DNA of 64,000 nucleotides, taken from contig NZ_JALJCW010000003.1 in NCBI RefSeq assembly GCF_023634025.1, positions 310,001 to 374,000 of the forward strand, given 5' to 3'. This DNA comes from Hanstruepera flava. GTDB lineage: Bacteria > Bacteroidota > Bacteroidia > Flavobacteriales > Flavobacteriaceae. This document shows, one piece after another, positions 18,236 to 27,418 of the stretch. Made by a program: the position numbers and the translations under genes. The notes beneath the pieces were generated by a model, which was given only the letters and a program-made list of their open reading frames with translations, ran no database searches and was not told the DNA's origin. Each line of letters starts with the position of its first letter. Positions within the stretch are counted from its first letter, which is position 1.

Positions 18236-18287
18236 AAAGTCGTTTAATACGTTTCTTCCTAAAGAAATAACATTATACGACTTTTTT
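18236..18287 (+). terminator. terminator or attenuator between rpsB and tsf
   Basis: Outer arms AAAGTCGT (18236-18243) and ACGACTTT (18277-18284) pair perfectly and run into a six-T tract. An inner hairpin TTTCTT/AAGAAA (18252-18267) fills the loop. It probably lowers tsf expression relative to rpsB by partial termination. Confidence 0.65.
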
Positions 18288-18302
18288 AAATTAAAAAATA
18301 TT

Positions 18303-19274
18303 ATGGAAGCTATAAAAATAACAGCAGCAGAAGTAAATAAATTAAGACAAGCTACAGGAGCCGGAATGATGGACTGTAAAAAAGCTTTAGTTGAAGCTGA
18401 AGGTGATTTTGACAAAGCTATTGAAGTACTTCGTAAGAAGGGTCAGAAAGTAGCTGAAAAAAGAGCAGATAGAGACTCATCTGAAGGTGCTGCAATTGCT
18501 AAAATTAACGATGACAACACAGCTGGTGTTGCTATCGTTTTAGGTTGTGAAACAGATTTCGTTGGTAAAAACGAAAACTTTGTGGCATTAGCTAACGATT
18601 TAGCCGAAGCTGCATTAAATTACAACTCTAAAGAAGAATTTTTAGCAGCAGATTTCGGTGGCATGACCGTTGCTGAAAAATTAACTGAACAAACTGGCGT
18701 AATTGGAGAAAAGTTAGACATTACAGCTTTTGAAAAATTAGAAGCACCTTATGTTGGACAGTACGTTCACATCAACAAAATTGCTGCTTTAGTTGGTTTA
18801 TCTTCAAAAGTTGATAATGCTGAAACTTTAGTTAAAGATGTCGCTATGCAAGTTGCATCAATGGGAGCAACTTCATTATCATACAAAGATTTTGATCCTG
18901 CTTACATTGCAGCAGAAACTGAAGCAAGAATTGCCGTTATTGAAAAAGAAAATATCGAATTAGGTCGTTTAGGAAAAACCCTAAAAAATGTACCGCAATA
19001 TATTTCTATGGCACAATTAACTCCTGAAGTTTTAGCACAAGCTGAAGAAGCTGCTAAAGCCGAGTTAAAAGCTGAAGGTAAGCCAGAACAAATTTGGGAT
19101 AGAATTCTTCCTGGTAAAATGGAGCGTTATATTTCTGATAACACGACATTAGACCAAGAGCAATGTCTTTTAGACCAAAAGTTCATTAAAGATGAAAAGC
19201 AAACTGTTGCGCAATATGTTGCATCTTATGGTAATGTTGAAATTACTGGGTTCAAACGTGCTACAGTAGGATAA
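18303..19274 (+). CDS. tsf: elongation factor Ts
   Basis: A 323-residue nucleotide exchange factor for EF-Tu. The N-terminal UBA-like domain carries LRQATGAGMMDCKKALVEA and the conserved CETDFVGKNENF follows near 78-89. The protein is slightly longer than proteobacterial forms, usual for this phylum. It ends before a strong terminator at 19297-19326. Confidence 0.98.
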   Translation: MEAIKITAAEVNKLRQATGAGMMDCKKALVEAEGDFDKAIEVLRKKGQKVAEKRADRDSSEGAAIAKINDDNTAGVAIVLGCETDFVGKNENFVALANDLAEAALNYNSKEEFLAADFGGMTVAEKLTEQTGVIGEKLDITAFEKLEAPYVGQYVHINKIAALVGLSSKVDNAETLVKDVAMQVASMGATSLSYKDFDPAYIAAETEARIAVIEKENIELGRLGKTLKNVPQYISMAQLTPEVLAQAEEAAKAELKAEGKPEQIWDRILPGKMERYISDNTTLDQEQCLLDQKFIKDEKQTVAQYVASYGNVEITGFKRATVG

Positions 19275-19296
19275 TTATTTATCATATAATTTACTA

Positions 19297-19326
19297 AAGC
19301 CTCTCATGAAATTGGGAGGCTTTTTT
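19297..19326 (+). terminator. intrinsic terminator of the rpsB-tsf unit
   Basis: AAGCCTC pairs with GAGGCTT (stem extended by T-G and C-G to nine pairs) and is followed by a run of six T. Confidence 0.88.
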
Positions 19327-19374
19327 ATTGCAATTCCGTTTAAAAAATCTCAATTCAAAAACAAAAAAATTGTG

Positions 19375-19382
19375 TAGTTTTG
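19375..19382 (+). promoter_or_regulatory. -7 promoter element of pyrH
   Basis: TAGTTTTG fits TAnnTTTG and lies 20 bp before the chosen ATG at 19403. It rules out the longer reading that starts at 19328 inside the tsf terminator. Confidence 0.62.
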
Positions 19383-19402
19383 CTAAACGCTCAAAAGTAA
19401 CC

Positions 19403-20110
19403 ATGAAATACAAAAGAATACTCTTAAAACTTTCAGGAGAAGCCTTAATGGGAAATCGCCAATATGGTATAGATCCTGACCGTTTAGCTGAATATGCAAA
19501 TGATATTAAAACCATAACAGATCAAGGCGTAGAAGTTGCCATTGTAATCGGTGGTGGTAATATTTTTAGAGGTGTTGCTGGTGCGAGCAATGGTATGGAT
19601 CGTGTTCAAGGAGATCACATGGGTATGCTAGCAACTGTAATAAATGGTTTGGCTTTGCAAAGTGCATTGGAAAATGCAGGTGTACCAACCCGATTACAGA
19701 CAGCCATAAAAATTAATGAAGTTGCCGAACCCTTTATACGTAGAAAGGCTATGCGCCATTTAGAAAAAGGCCGTGTGGTAATATTTGGAGGAGGAACTGG
19801 TAATCCATATTTTACAACCGATTCAGCTGCTGTATTGCGTGCCATAGAAATTGAAGCTGATGTTATTTTAAAAGGCACTCGTGTTGATGGCATTTATACA
19901 TCAGATCCTGAAAAAGATGCCAACGCTATTAAATTTGACCACATAACCTTTGATGATGTGCTGCGCAAAGGTTTAAAAGTTATGGATACGACTGCTTTTA
20001 CCTTAAGTCAAGAAAACGAATTACCCATTATTGTTTTTGATATGAATAAAAAAGGGAATTTGCTTAAAGTCGTATCTGGAGAAAACATAGGAACCAAAGT
20101 TAATTTATAA
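19403..20110 (+). CDS. pyrH: UMP kinase
   Basis: A 235-residue hexameric kinase converting UMP to UDP. The start ATG at 19403 gives [17 protein letters not shown], the canonical N-terminus; a longer in-frame start at 19328 would overlap the promoter. Motifs are [43 protein letters not shown] and [13 protein letters not shown]. It precedes frr as in most bacteria. Confidence 0.97.
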   Translation: MKYKRILLKLSGEALMGNRQYGIDPDRLAEYANDIKTITDQGVEVAIVIGGGNIFRGVAGASNGMDRVQGDHMGMLATVINGLALQSALENAGVPTRLQTAIKINEVAEPFIRRKAMRHLEKGRVVIFGGGTGNPYFTTDSAAVLRAIEIEADVILKGTRVDGIYTSDPEKDANAIKFDHITFDDVLRKGLKVMDTTAFTLSQENELPIIVFDMNKKGNLLKVVSGENIGTKVNL

Positions 20111-20158
20111 TTGTGGCGTATTTTTTGAGTACGTTATTTTAAATTTAATTTTTAAGAA

Positions 20159-20713
20159 ATGGAAGACATACAATTTATATTAGACACTGCTAAAGAAGCC
20201 ATGGATGCTGCTATTAAGCATTTAGAAAAACAATTGGTCAATATACGAGCTGGTAAGGCAAGTCCAGCTATGTTGGGAAGCGTTATGGTTGACTATTACG
20301 GTTCTCAAACACCATTAAACCAAGTTGCCAATGTAAACACTCCTGACGGTAGAACTATTACTGTACAGCCTTGGGAAAAAGCCATGCTTCAAGAAATTGA
20401 ACGAGGCATTATGCATGCTAATTTAGGATTCAACCCTATGAATAATGGTGAATCTATAATTATAAATGTTCCGCCTTTAACAGAGGAGCGCAGATCTTCT
20501 CTAGCCAAGCAAGCAAAAGCCGAAGCCGAAGATGCTAAAGTTGGTGTTAGAAATGCTAGAAAAGAGGCTAATCATGAAATTAAAAAACTAGAAGACGCTT
20601 CAGAAGATCTAAAAGGAAATGCAGAAATAGATGTTCAAACAATGACCGATAAATATGTTGAAAAAATTGATCATATTTTCGAGAACAAGGAAAAGGAAAT
20701 TATGACCGTATAA
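20159..20713 (+). CDS. frr: ribosome recycling factor
   Basis: A 184-residue tRNA-shaped factor that splits post-termination ribosomes with EF-G. Family strings are LVNIRAGKASPAML, VDYYGSQTPLNQVAN, RTITVQPWEKAML and the helical LTEERRSSLAKQAK. It is co-linear with pyrH (48-bp gap) and ends at a clear terminator. Confidence 0.98.
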   Translation: MEDIQFILDTAKEAMDAAIKHLEKQLVNIRAGKASPAMLGSVMVDYYGSQTPLNQVANVNTPDGRTITVQPWEKAMLQEIERGIMHANLGFNPMNNGESIIINVPPLTEERRSSLAKQAKAEAEDAKVGVRNARKEANHEIKKLEDASEDLKGNAEIDVQTMTDKYVEKIDHIFENKEKEIMTV

Positions 20714-20718
20714 TTTTT

Positions 20719-20750
20719 AAAAGCAACTTTTTTTAGAAGTTGCTTTTTTT
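20719..20750 (+). terminator. intrinsic terminator after frr
   Basis: AAGCAACTT pairs with AAGTTGCTT around a short T/A loop and is followed by a seven-T tract. Confidence 0.87.
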
Positions 20751-20832
20751 ATATTCTCATCGTATATATTATCTATTAAGCATTCAACAAATACATAGGT
20801 TTTTGCTACCTTTGCCGTTCGTTTGAAACCTT

Positions 20833-23238
20833 ATGTTTAAATTACTTACAAAGAATTTTTGGGACGTTGTTGCTAGACTAATTTTAAGAAATAAAATTGG
20901 TATTCTAGTTGTTATTTTAATAACCACTATTTTTTTTAGCAGACAATGGGACAACATGCGTTTCACCTATACTGAAGCCAATTTACTACCAGACGACCAT
21001 CCTGTAACTGTAACGTATAACGAATTTTTTGAAATCTTTGGCGAAGAAGGCAACCTAGTGGTATTAGGTGTTAAGGATTCGTCGTTATTTACGGTTGAAA
21101 AACTTAATGCATGGAATAATTTTTCGGAGCAATTCAAAGCATTTGATGAAGTTGAAGCCGTAATTTCATTAAAAGATTTAAAAAAACTTAAAAAAGACAC
21201 CGAAAAGGAACGTTTTGTTTTGGAGTCGTTTATAACCGATTCTGTTTCGAGCGCAGCTGAAATTTCAAAACTTAAGGAAGACTTATTTGAAAAATATCCG
21301 TTTTACGATAATTTTCTCTTTAACAAAGAGACACAAACCATTCGTACAGCCATTTATCTAAAGAAGGATATTGTTAACACCGCTGTTCGTAAAGACTTTG
21401 TGTTTAATGATTTAATTCCGCTTATTGAAGAATTTGAGAACACTTATAACTTGGATGTTCGTGCTTCTGGCATGCCGTATGTAAGAACCCTAAATGCTCA
21501 AAATATTGTTGACGAAATAGGTGTTTTTATTGGTGCTGCCTTATTGGTTACGTCTCTTATTTTCTTTTTCTTTTTCCGTTCGTTTAGGGCTACATTAATT
21601 TCCATGTTTGTGGTGTGTTTAGGTGTTATGTGGACCTTTGGCATTATAGGTTTATTGGAATATGAGATAACCGTTTTAACAGCTTTAATTCCGCCATTAA
21701 TTATAGTAATTGGGATACCAAATTGTATTTTCTTAATTAATAAATATCAGCATGAGGTAAAACTTCATGGTAATAAAGTTAAGTCGTTACAACGTGTTAT
21801 TACAAAAATTGGTAATGCCACATTAATGACCAATGTTACAACAGCTTCCGGTTTTGCTACGTTTATGCTAACTGAAAGCACATTGCTTAAAGAGTTTGGT
21901 TTAGTAGCATCCTTAAGTATTTTGGCCATATTTATATTATGTCTTCTTATTATTCCCATTATATACACGTTTTTGCCGTTTCCAAAAGATCGCCATTTAG
22001 AGCATTTAAATAAGCGATGGATAGGTGGTTTCGTCAATTGGATGGAACGCATGGTAAAACAAAGACGTATTACCATCTATATTGCTTCAATCGTGCTTTT
22101 GGTGGTAAGTATGATTGGAATGAACCAAATTAGAATTTCTGGTAGCCTTATTGAGGATATGTCTAAAACCTCTAGTTTTTTTGAAGACATTCGATTTTTT
22201 GAAGAAGAGTTCAATGGTATTATGCCTTTGGAAATTCTAGTGGATACTAAACGTAAAAAGGGCGTTACTAAATTATCAACTTTAAAACGTATGGATGAGT
22301 TAGAGGAACTTATAATAGAAACTCCAGAGTTATCCAAACCCATTTCTGTTGTTGGCCTTGTGAAATATGCCAAACAAGCCTACACTAATGGCAACCCAAA
22401 ATACTACCAGTTACCTACCAGTCAGGAAAATTTATTTATCTCTTCTTACATAAAAAATTCAACTTCAGAGGTTGACTTGTTAAAGGATTTTGTTGATAGC
22501 ACGGGCCAATATGCCCGAATTACCACATTTATGAAGGATGTAGGAACTGACAAAATGGAGCGTATTGAAGAGAACATACAGACCGAAATCGACAAAGTTT
22601 TTCCTGAAGAAAAATACGACATAACCATAACTGGCAAAGCTTTGGTTTTTCAAAAAGGGACCAAATATCTGGTTAAAAACCTAGCTATATCACTGACTTT
22701 AGCCATATTTTTGATATCCTTATTTATGGCCTATATGTTTCGTTCCTTTAGAATGATAATTATATCCCTAATCCCAAACTTACTTCCGCTGGTTATTACA
22801 GCTGGGCTTATGGGGTTTTTAGGTGTTCCTATAAAACCTTCAACAATTTTAGTATTTAGTATTGCCTTTGGTATCTCGGTTGATGATACCATTCATTTTC
22901 TAGCAAAATACAGACAAGAGCTACAAGCCAACCATTGGAAAATTAGAGTTTCCGTTTATGCGGCCTTACGTGAAACTGGTGTAAGTATGTTTTATACATC
23001 CATCGTTTTGTTTTTCGGTTTTTCGGTGTTTACAATATCCAGTTTTGGCGGCACAGTGGCATTAGGAGCTTTAGTTTCTGCCACCTTGTTATTTGCCATG
23101 TTATCTAACTTGTTATTGCTTCCTTCTTTGTTATTGTCATTAGAACGCAGTATCGCTAATAAACAAGTATTAAAAGAGCCAAGCATTAATATTATTCCTG
23201 ACGATGATGATGACAATGATATAATTGAAAACAACTAA
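20833..23238 (+). CDS. RND-superfamily predicted exporter (MMPL/Patched-like)
   Basis: An 801-residue inner-membrane protein with two repeats. Each has one N-terminal transmembrane helix (about 22-38 and 405-425), a large periplasmic loop and a block of five helices (about 215-365 and 620-780), so about 12 helices in all. The sterol-sensing-like strings LIPPLIIVIGIPNCIF and FSIAFGISVDDTIHF are typical of the COG1033 group; the Asp-Asp in the latter is a candidate proton relay. There is no adaptor or outer-membrane partner nearby, unlike the tripartite pump at 44-50 kb. The C-terminus is a cytosolic Asp-rich tail. Substrate unknown; relatives move lipids or hopanoids. Confidence 0.88.
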   Translation: MFKLLTKNFWDVVARLILRNKIGILVVILITTIFFSRQWDNMRFTYTEANLLPDDHPVTVTYNEFFEIFGEEGNLVVLGVKDSSLFTVEKLNAWNNFSEQFKAFDEVEAVISLKDLKKLKKDTEKERFVLESFITDSVSSAAEISKLKEDLFEKYPFYDNFLFNKETQTIRTAIYLKKDIVNTAVRKDFVFNDLIPLIEEFENTYNLDVRASGMPYVRTLNAQNIVDEIGVFIGAALLVTSLIFFFFFRSFRATLISMFVVCLGVMWTFGIIGLLEYEITVLTALIPPLIIVIGIPNCIFLINKYQHEVKLHGNKVKSLQRVITKIGNATLMTNVTTASGFATFMLTESTLLKEFGLVASLSILAIFILCLLIIPIIYTFLPFPKDRHLEHLNKRWIGGFVNWMERMVKQRRITIYIASIVLLVVSMIGMNQIRISGSLIEDMSKTSSFFEDIRFFEEEFNGIMPLEILVDTKRKKGVTKLSTLKRMDELEELIIETPELSKPISVVGLVKYAKQAYTNGNPKYYQLPTSQENLFISSYIKNSTSEVDLLKDFVDSTGQYARITTFMKDVGTDKMERIEENIQTEIDKVFPEEKYDITITGKALVFQKGTKYLVKNLAISLTLAIFLISLFMAYMFRSFRMIIISLIPNLLPLVITAGLMGFLGVPIKPSTILVFSIAFGISVDDTIHFLAKYRQELQANHWKIRVSVYAALRETGVSMFYTSIVLFFGFSVFTISSFGGTVALGALVSATLLFAMLSNLLLLPSLLLSLERSIANKQVLKEPSINIIPDDDDDNDIIENN

Positions 23239-23279
23239 AAATTATATACTTTTGGCTTGAATAAATATTATGGTCAGGC

Positions 23280-23309
23280 TTGAAAGCCATTAGGCTTTTT
23301 TTATATTTG
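23280..23309 (+). promoter_or_regulatory. promoter of asnS
   Basis: TTG at 23280-23282 and TATATTTG at 23302-23309 with 19-bp spacing form a full Bacteroidota promoter. The ATG follows 20 bp after the -7 element. Confidence 0.72.
23283..23303 (+). terminator. intrinsic terminator after the RND exporter, overlapping the asnS promoter
   Basis: AAAGCC-ATTA-GGCTTT followed by a T-run. The stem lies between the -33 TTG (23280-23282) and the -7 TATATTTG (23302-23309) of asnS. Confidence 0.7.
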
Positions 23310-23328
23310 CAATCAAAATTTTAGTCAC

Positions 23329-24762
23329 ATGAAAACGTACACAGTTGCGGAATTGCTTGAGAAGAATCTTGTTTTACAAGAAGTAGAAGTTAAAGGTTGG
23401 GTTCGTACATTTAGAGCCAACAGATTTATTGCCTTAAATGATGGCTCTACTTTAAATAACATTCAATGTGTTGTAGATTTTGAAAATCTTGACGAGTCGG
23501 TTTTAAAACGTATCACAACCGGTGCTGCTGTTCATATTATAGGCGAGTTAACCGAAAGTCAAGGGAAAGGACAAAATGTAGAAATTCAGGTGTCTAAAAT
23601 TGATGTTTTAGGTGATTCAGATCCTGAAACCTACCCTATTCAACCCAAAAAACATTCTTTTGAATTTTTAAGAGAAAATGCTCATTTGCGTACAAGAACC
23701 AATACGTTTAGCGCCGTTATGCGACTGCGCTCTTCGTTATCGTTTGCCATACACCAATATTTTAATGAGAATGGTTTCTACTACATGCATACGCCAATTA
23801 TTACAGGTAGCGATGCCGAAGGTGCCGGTGAAATGTTTAGGGTAAGTGCATTGAATGCTAAAAATCCACCTTTAACAGAAGATGGTGAAGTAAATTATAA
23901 AGAAGACTTTTTTGGAAAGGAAACCAACTTAACAGTTTCAGGACAGTTGGAAGCCGAAACCTACGCTATGTCATTGGGTAAAGTCTATACATTTGGACCT
24001 ACTTTTAGAGCCGAAAACTCAAACACATCACGACATTTAGCAGAGTTTTGGATGATTGAGCCTGAAGTAGCATTTATGGATTTGGATGGCAATATGGATT
24101 TGGCTGAAGATTTCATGAAGTATGTTTTAAAGTATGTATTAGAACATAATTCAGATGATTTAGCCTTTTTAGAAAAACGTCTTTTGGACGAGGAAAAAAC
24201 TAAACCTCAAGCCGAGCGTTCTGAAATGAGCCTTATTGAAAAAATTAAATTTGTTGTCGACAACAATTTCAAGCGTGTAAGTTATACTGAAGCGATAGAA
24301 ATTTTAAGAAATAGTAAACCTAACAAGAAGAAAAAATTCAAATATATAATTGAAGAATGGGGAGCCGATTTACAAAGTGAGCATGAACGCTATCTTGTTG
24401 AGAAACACTTTAAGTGCCCTGTGATTTTATTTGATTACCCAGCTAACATTAAAGCGTTTTACATGCGTTTAAATGAAGACGGAAAAACTGTTCGCGCCAT
24501 GGATATCCTATTCCCAGGAATTGGTGAAATGGTAGGTGGCTCACAACGTGAAGAACGTTTGGATGTTTTAAAAGATAAAATGGCTGCTTTAGATATTGAT
24601 GAACAAGAATTATGGTGGTATTTAGACTTGCGCAAGTATGGAACCGCTGTTCATTCTGGCTTTGGTTTAGGCTTTGAGCGTTTGGTTATGTTCGCCACAG
24701 GAATGGGTAATATTCGTGATGTGATTCCATATCCAAGAACACCGCAAAATGCTGATTTTTAA
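23329..24762 (+). CDS. asnS: asparaginyl-tRNA synthetase
   Basis: A 477-residue class II aminoacyl-tRNA synthetase. An N-terminal OB-fold anticodon-binding domain (about 15-110, VEVKGWVRTFRANRFIALNDG) is followed by the catalytic core: motif 2 around FGPTFRAENSNTSRHLAEFWMIEPE and motif 3 near GFGLGFERLVMFATG. The final IRDVIPYPRTP is the usual C-terminus. The promoter upstream overlaps a terminator of the preceding gene. Confidence 0.98.
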   Translation: MKTYTVAELLEKNLVLQEVEVKGWVRTFRANRFIALNDGSTLNNIQCVVDFENLDESVLKRITTGAAVHIIGELTESQGKGQNVEIQVSKIDVLGDSDPETYPIQPKKHSFEFLRENAHLRTRTNTFSAVMRLRSSLSFAIHQYFNENGFYYMHTPIITGSDAEGAGEMFRVSALNAKNPPLTEDGEVNYKEDFFGKETNLTVSGQLEAETYAMSLGKVYTFGPTFRAENSNTSRHLAEFWMIEPEVAFMDLDGNMDLAEDFMKYVLKYVLEHNSDDLAFLEKRLLDEEKTKPQAERSEMSLIEKIKFVVDNNFKRVSYTEAIEILRNSKPNKKKKFKYIIEEWGADLQSEHERYLVEKHFKCPVILFDYPANIKAFYMRLNEDGKTVRAMDILFPGIGEMVGGSQREERLDVLKDKMAALDIDEQELWWYLDLRKYGTAVHSGFGLGFERLVMFATGMGNIRDVIPYPRTPQNADF

Positions 24763-24802
24763 CTTACAGTTGGCTTTTATTATCAGAATAAAAGTCAAAA
24801 AA

Positions 24803-27415
24803 TCAAAATGTAAACAACGCGGTCAACAAAACCTGTGATGGTCTAATAACATAAAGGCTTTGTAAATTATAATATTCATTATTTTGAGTGTTTACATAAT
24901 TTCTTGTGTTTAAAATATTATTCCAAGAGAGACTTATATCTATCGGGTGTTTTTCAAATGAGTATTGATATTTTATATTCATAATAACTGCATTCTGGCT
25001 ATTTTGAAGATTATTGTAATAATGCTCTATAGCACCATTTAAATATTGTTTTTTATCTAAATAAAAAAATGCATTCACAGAATTGACCCAGTTTTCCACC
25101 CTATTAAAACTAAAATCTTGCGACTTAAGTTGAGAAGTATTGAACGTAGAATTTACTTTTATACCAAACCACTTTTCAGCATCAATATCTGCTTTAAACT
25201 CATACAATTGCCCGTAGGTTTTATATCGATCAAAAGCATTATTTACAATTTGGTCTTGTTCTACTAAATAAAAACTTCCGCCCCCGCTTAATGTAGTTTT
25301 CCAACTGTCTAAATACTTACTGAAATTAAATGAAATATTTTTCTGGATTTGATTATTGTTTTGTTCAATACTTTTAATGGCTAAACCACCTTCTGGAGAC
25401 ACTTGATAGTCAAAAATTAAATTATTTTTGTTTTTTATTATAGAAAAATTAAGTGAGCCAAATACTGCTTTTAAAGCATTTCTGTATCTAAGTCCAGTAG
25501 AAGCATTATATTGTGTTTGCCTGCTTAATATTGGATCATATCGCACTAAACTTCTATAATTTTTTAATATAAAACCGTTATGAAGATTTTCTGCTTCGCC
25601 AAACGAATTAGATATTTGACCTGATAATCGTACTTCCCAAAAAGGAGTAAGCTTTTTTGACACAAAAATACGGGGTTCAAAGGTCAGAGGTTTAGAAGAA
25701 ATACTATATTCAGGTAATTTAAAGCTTCTAACAAACAAAGGAGTTTGTAATGTAATTTGCCAGATTTTATCTTTATACTCAAGCTTATTTGAAATGAAAA
25801 AGGTAGTACTTTTTAAAGAATAATTGTTACTGGTATTGGGAAATGTATTCGTTATTGTTGTAATTATTTCAGATTCAAACTGTTCTTTTCTAAAAGAAAG
25901 ACCAACTGTTGGCGCAAGTGTAAACTTTCCTAGCTTTTTAGCTAACCCAACTGTATTATCAGTATAAAAAGCTCGGTATTCTAAATATTGATGTATTTGA
26001 TCATAACTCTCACCATTGTTAAAGAAATCAACGAAAGTTCCAGGTGCTACTATTAGTTCTTGATTAGTACTTACATAACCTGTTTTCGAATTGAATTCGA
26101 TTAATTGTTTCCCAATCGGCATTAAAATATGAAAATGATTTTTTAAGTTCCAATAGGGACTTGAAAGTTGTTGAGAAATCTCAGATGCGTTGTTATTTAT
26201 TAAACCTTGACTACTATCCCAATATGATTGGGATGAAAGTTCATTTTTAAAATAATTTTTGCTCGTGTTCTTCTCTAATGTAATTTTAGAATCCAAGGAA
26301 TGTAAATAATATTTATTATTTATACTTTCTAAATAATTTAGGCTATCTGAAGAACTTATATAGGTACTTTTTTGCGAGCCCATTTCCAAACGACTTCCAT
26401 TGAGATAAGATAAATTAATTTTTAAATCCATTTCTTTTTTTAATCTTTCCAAATGGTTTATCGTACCGTAATGATCACTATTATCCAACCATCGTTCTGG
26501 AGTAAAAGGCGGTTTTTGTAATTGTTGCACTTCCAAAAGGCCTTTCTTTGAAGTGTTGAATTCAGGAAGCAGAGATTGTGATGAAGAAAAACTCTTAAAA
26601 TTAGAAGCCAAATCTTCACCTGCATTATTGTACTGATAACTTACTAAAGTTTGTCGCTTTTTAGAAAGCAACAACGGAGTAATGGTTGTTTTAATTAAAC
26701 CTGGCGAGAAACCTGCACCTAATTCAGCTTTACCACTTAAGCTCACATTATTTTTTAATTTTATATTGATGGAAGTGCGATCTGACCCCACCAAACTATC
26801 TAAAACTTTAATTGGTTGATGGTTCTCCAATACTTCTACACGAGCAACATCATCAGCAGAAATACTTTCATTGGCCAATTTATATTTTCCTTCCATTAAG
26901 TCTAGACCTTCAATATAGTATTTTTCTATAGGCTCACCCATATATGTAATTTGTCCAGATGGGAGCACATTCATTCCAGGCATTTTTTCAATTACATCTG
27001 CAATTGTACGATCGCTTTTATTTTTAAAAGCGGATACAGCGTATGCAAGTGTATCACCTCGCTGTCTTATTGGATCTGCTTTTAAAATCACCTCTCTTAA
27101 TTCTTCTACTGATTCTTGTAATTTAATTTCAAAATGGGTTTTCTGTGCTTCAAGTATATTTTTCCATGTCATAAACCCAAGAGACTGTATCTCCATCTCC
27201 AACCCCTTTACAACAGAGTCTATTTGAATTGAAAAACCTCCTAATTCATCAGTGACTGTATAAGCAATAATTACTTGAGTGTTTGTTTTTTTTATTATTA
27301 CTGTGGCCCTTTCTACAGGGTTGTCGGAACTATCTTTTACAATGCCTGATAGTTGTGTTTGGGAATTGCCAACAAAACCTAATATCCCCAAGATAATAAA
27401 CAGCCATAATTTCAT
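24803..27415 (-). CDS. TonB-dependent receptor-like outer-membrane protein with carboxypeptidase-like N-domain
   Basis: An 870-residue outer-membrane protein. A signal peptide ending near G-N-S-Q-T-Q is followed by a CarboxypepD_reg-like beta-sandwich (about 22-105, LSGIVKDSSDNPVERATV) and a plug-like domain (about 115-225: IADVIEKMPGMNVLPSGQITYMG and ADDVARVEVLENHQP). The rest is Asn/Ser/Tyr-rich beta-barrel. It lacks SusC hallmarks and has no SusD neighbour. It lies 3 bp downstream of a GLPGLI-family gene on the same strand, so they form an operon. Substrate unknown; the GLPGLI pairing may mean a peptide or metal-related role, but this is a guess. Confidence 0.86.
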   Translation of the reverse strand: MKLWLFIILGILGFVGNSQTQLSGIVKDSSDNPVERATVIIKKTNTQVIIAYTVTDELGGFSIQIDSVVKGLEMEIQSLGFMTWKNILEAQKTHFEIKLQESVEELREVILKADPIRQRGDTLAYAVSAFKNKSDRTIADVIEKMPGMNVLPSGQITYMGEPIEKYYIEGLDLMEGKYKLANESISADDVARVEVLENHQPIKVLDSLVGSDRTSINIKLKNNVSLSGKAELGAGFSPGLIKTTITPLLLSKKRQTLVSYQYNNAGEDLASNFKSFSSSQSLLPEFNTSKKGLLEVQQLQKPPFTPERWLDNSDHYGTINHLERLKKEMDLKINLSYLNGSRLEMGSQKSTYISSSDSLNYLESINNKYYLHSLDSKITLEKNTSKNYFKNELSSQSYWDSSQGLINNNASEISQQLSSPYWNLKNHFHILMPIGKQLIEFNSKTGYVSTNQELIVAPGTFVDFFNNGESYDQIHQYLEYRAFYTDNTVGLAKKLGKFTLAPTVGLSFRKEQFESEIITTITNTFPNTSNNYSLKSTTFFISNKLEYKDKIWQITLQTPLFVRSFKLPEYSISSKPLTFEPRIFVSKKLTPFWEVRLSGQISNSFGEAENLHNGFILKNYRSLVRYDPILSRQTQYNASTGLRYRNALKAVFGSLNFSIIKNKNNLIFDYQVSPEGGLAIKSIEQNNNQIQKNISFNFSKYLDSWKTTLSGGGSFYLVEQDQIVNNAFDRYKTYGQLYEFKADIDAEKWFGIKVNSTFNTSQLKSQDFSFNRVENWVNSVNAFFYLDKKQYLNGAIEHYYNNLQNSQNAVIMNIKYQYSFEKHPIDISLSWNNILNTRNYVNTQNNEYYNLQSLYVIRPSQVLLTALFTF

Positions 27416-27418
27416 AGG

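Noticed and set aside
24770-24798. 12-bp hairpin between asnS and the TonB receptor gene as a terminator
   Set aside because: The stem is good but there is no T-run on either strand directly after it, so I do not call it as a terminator.
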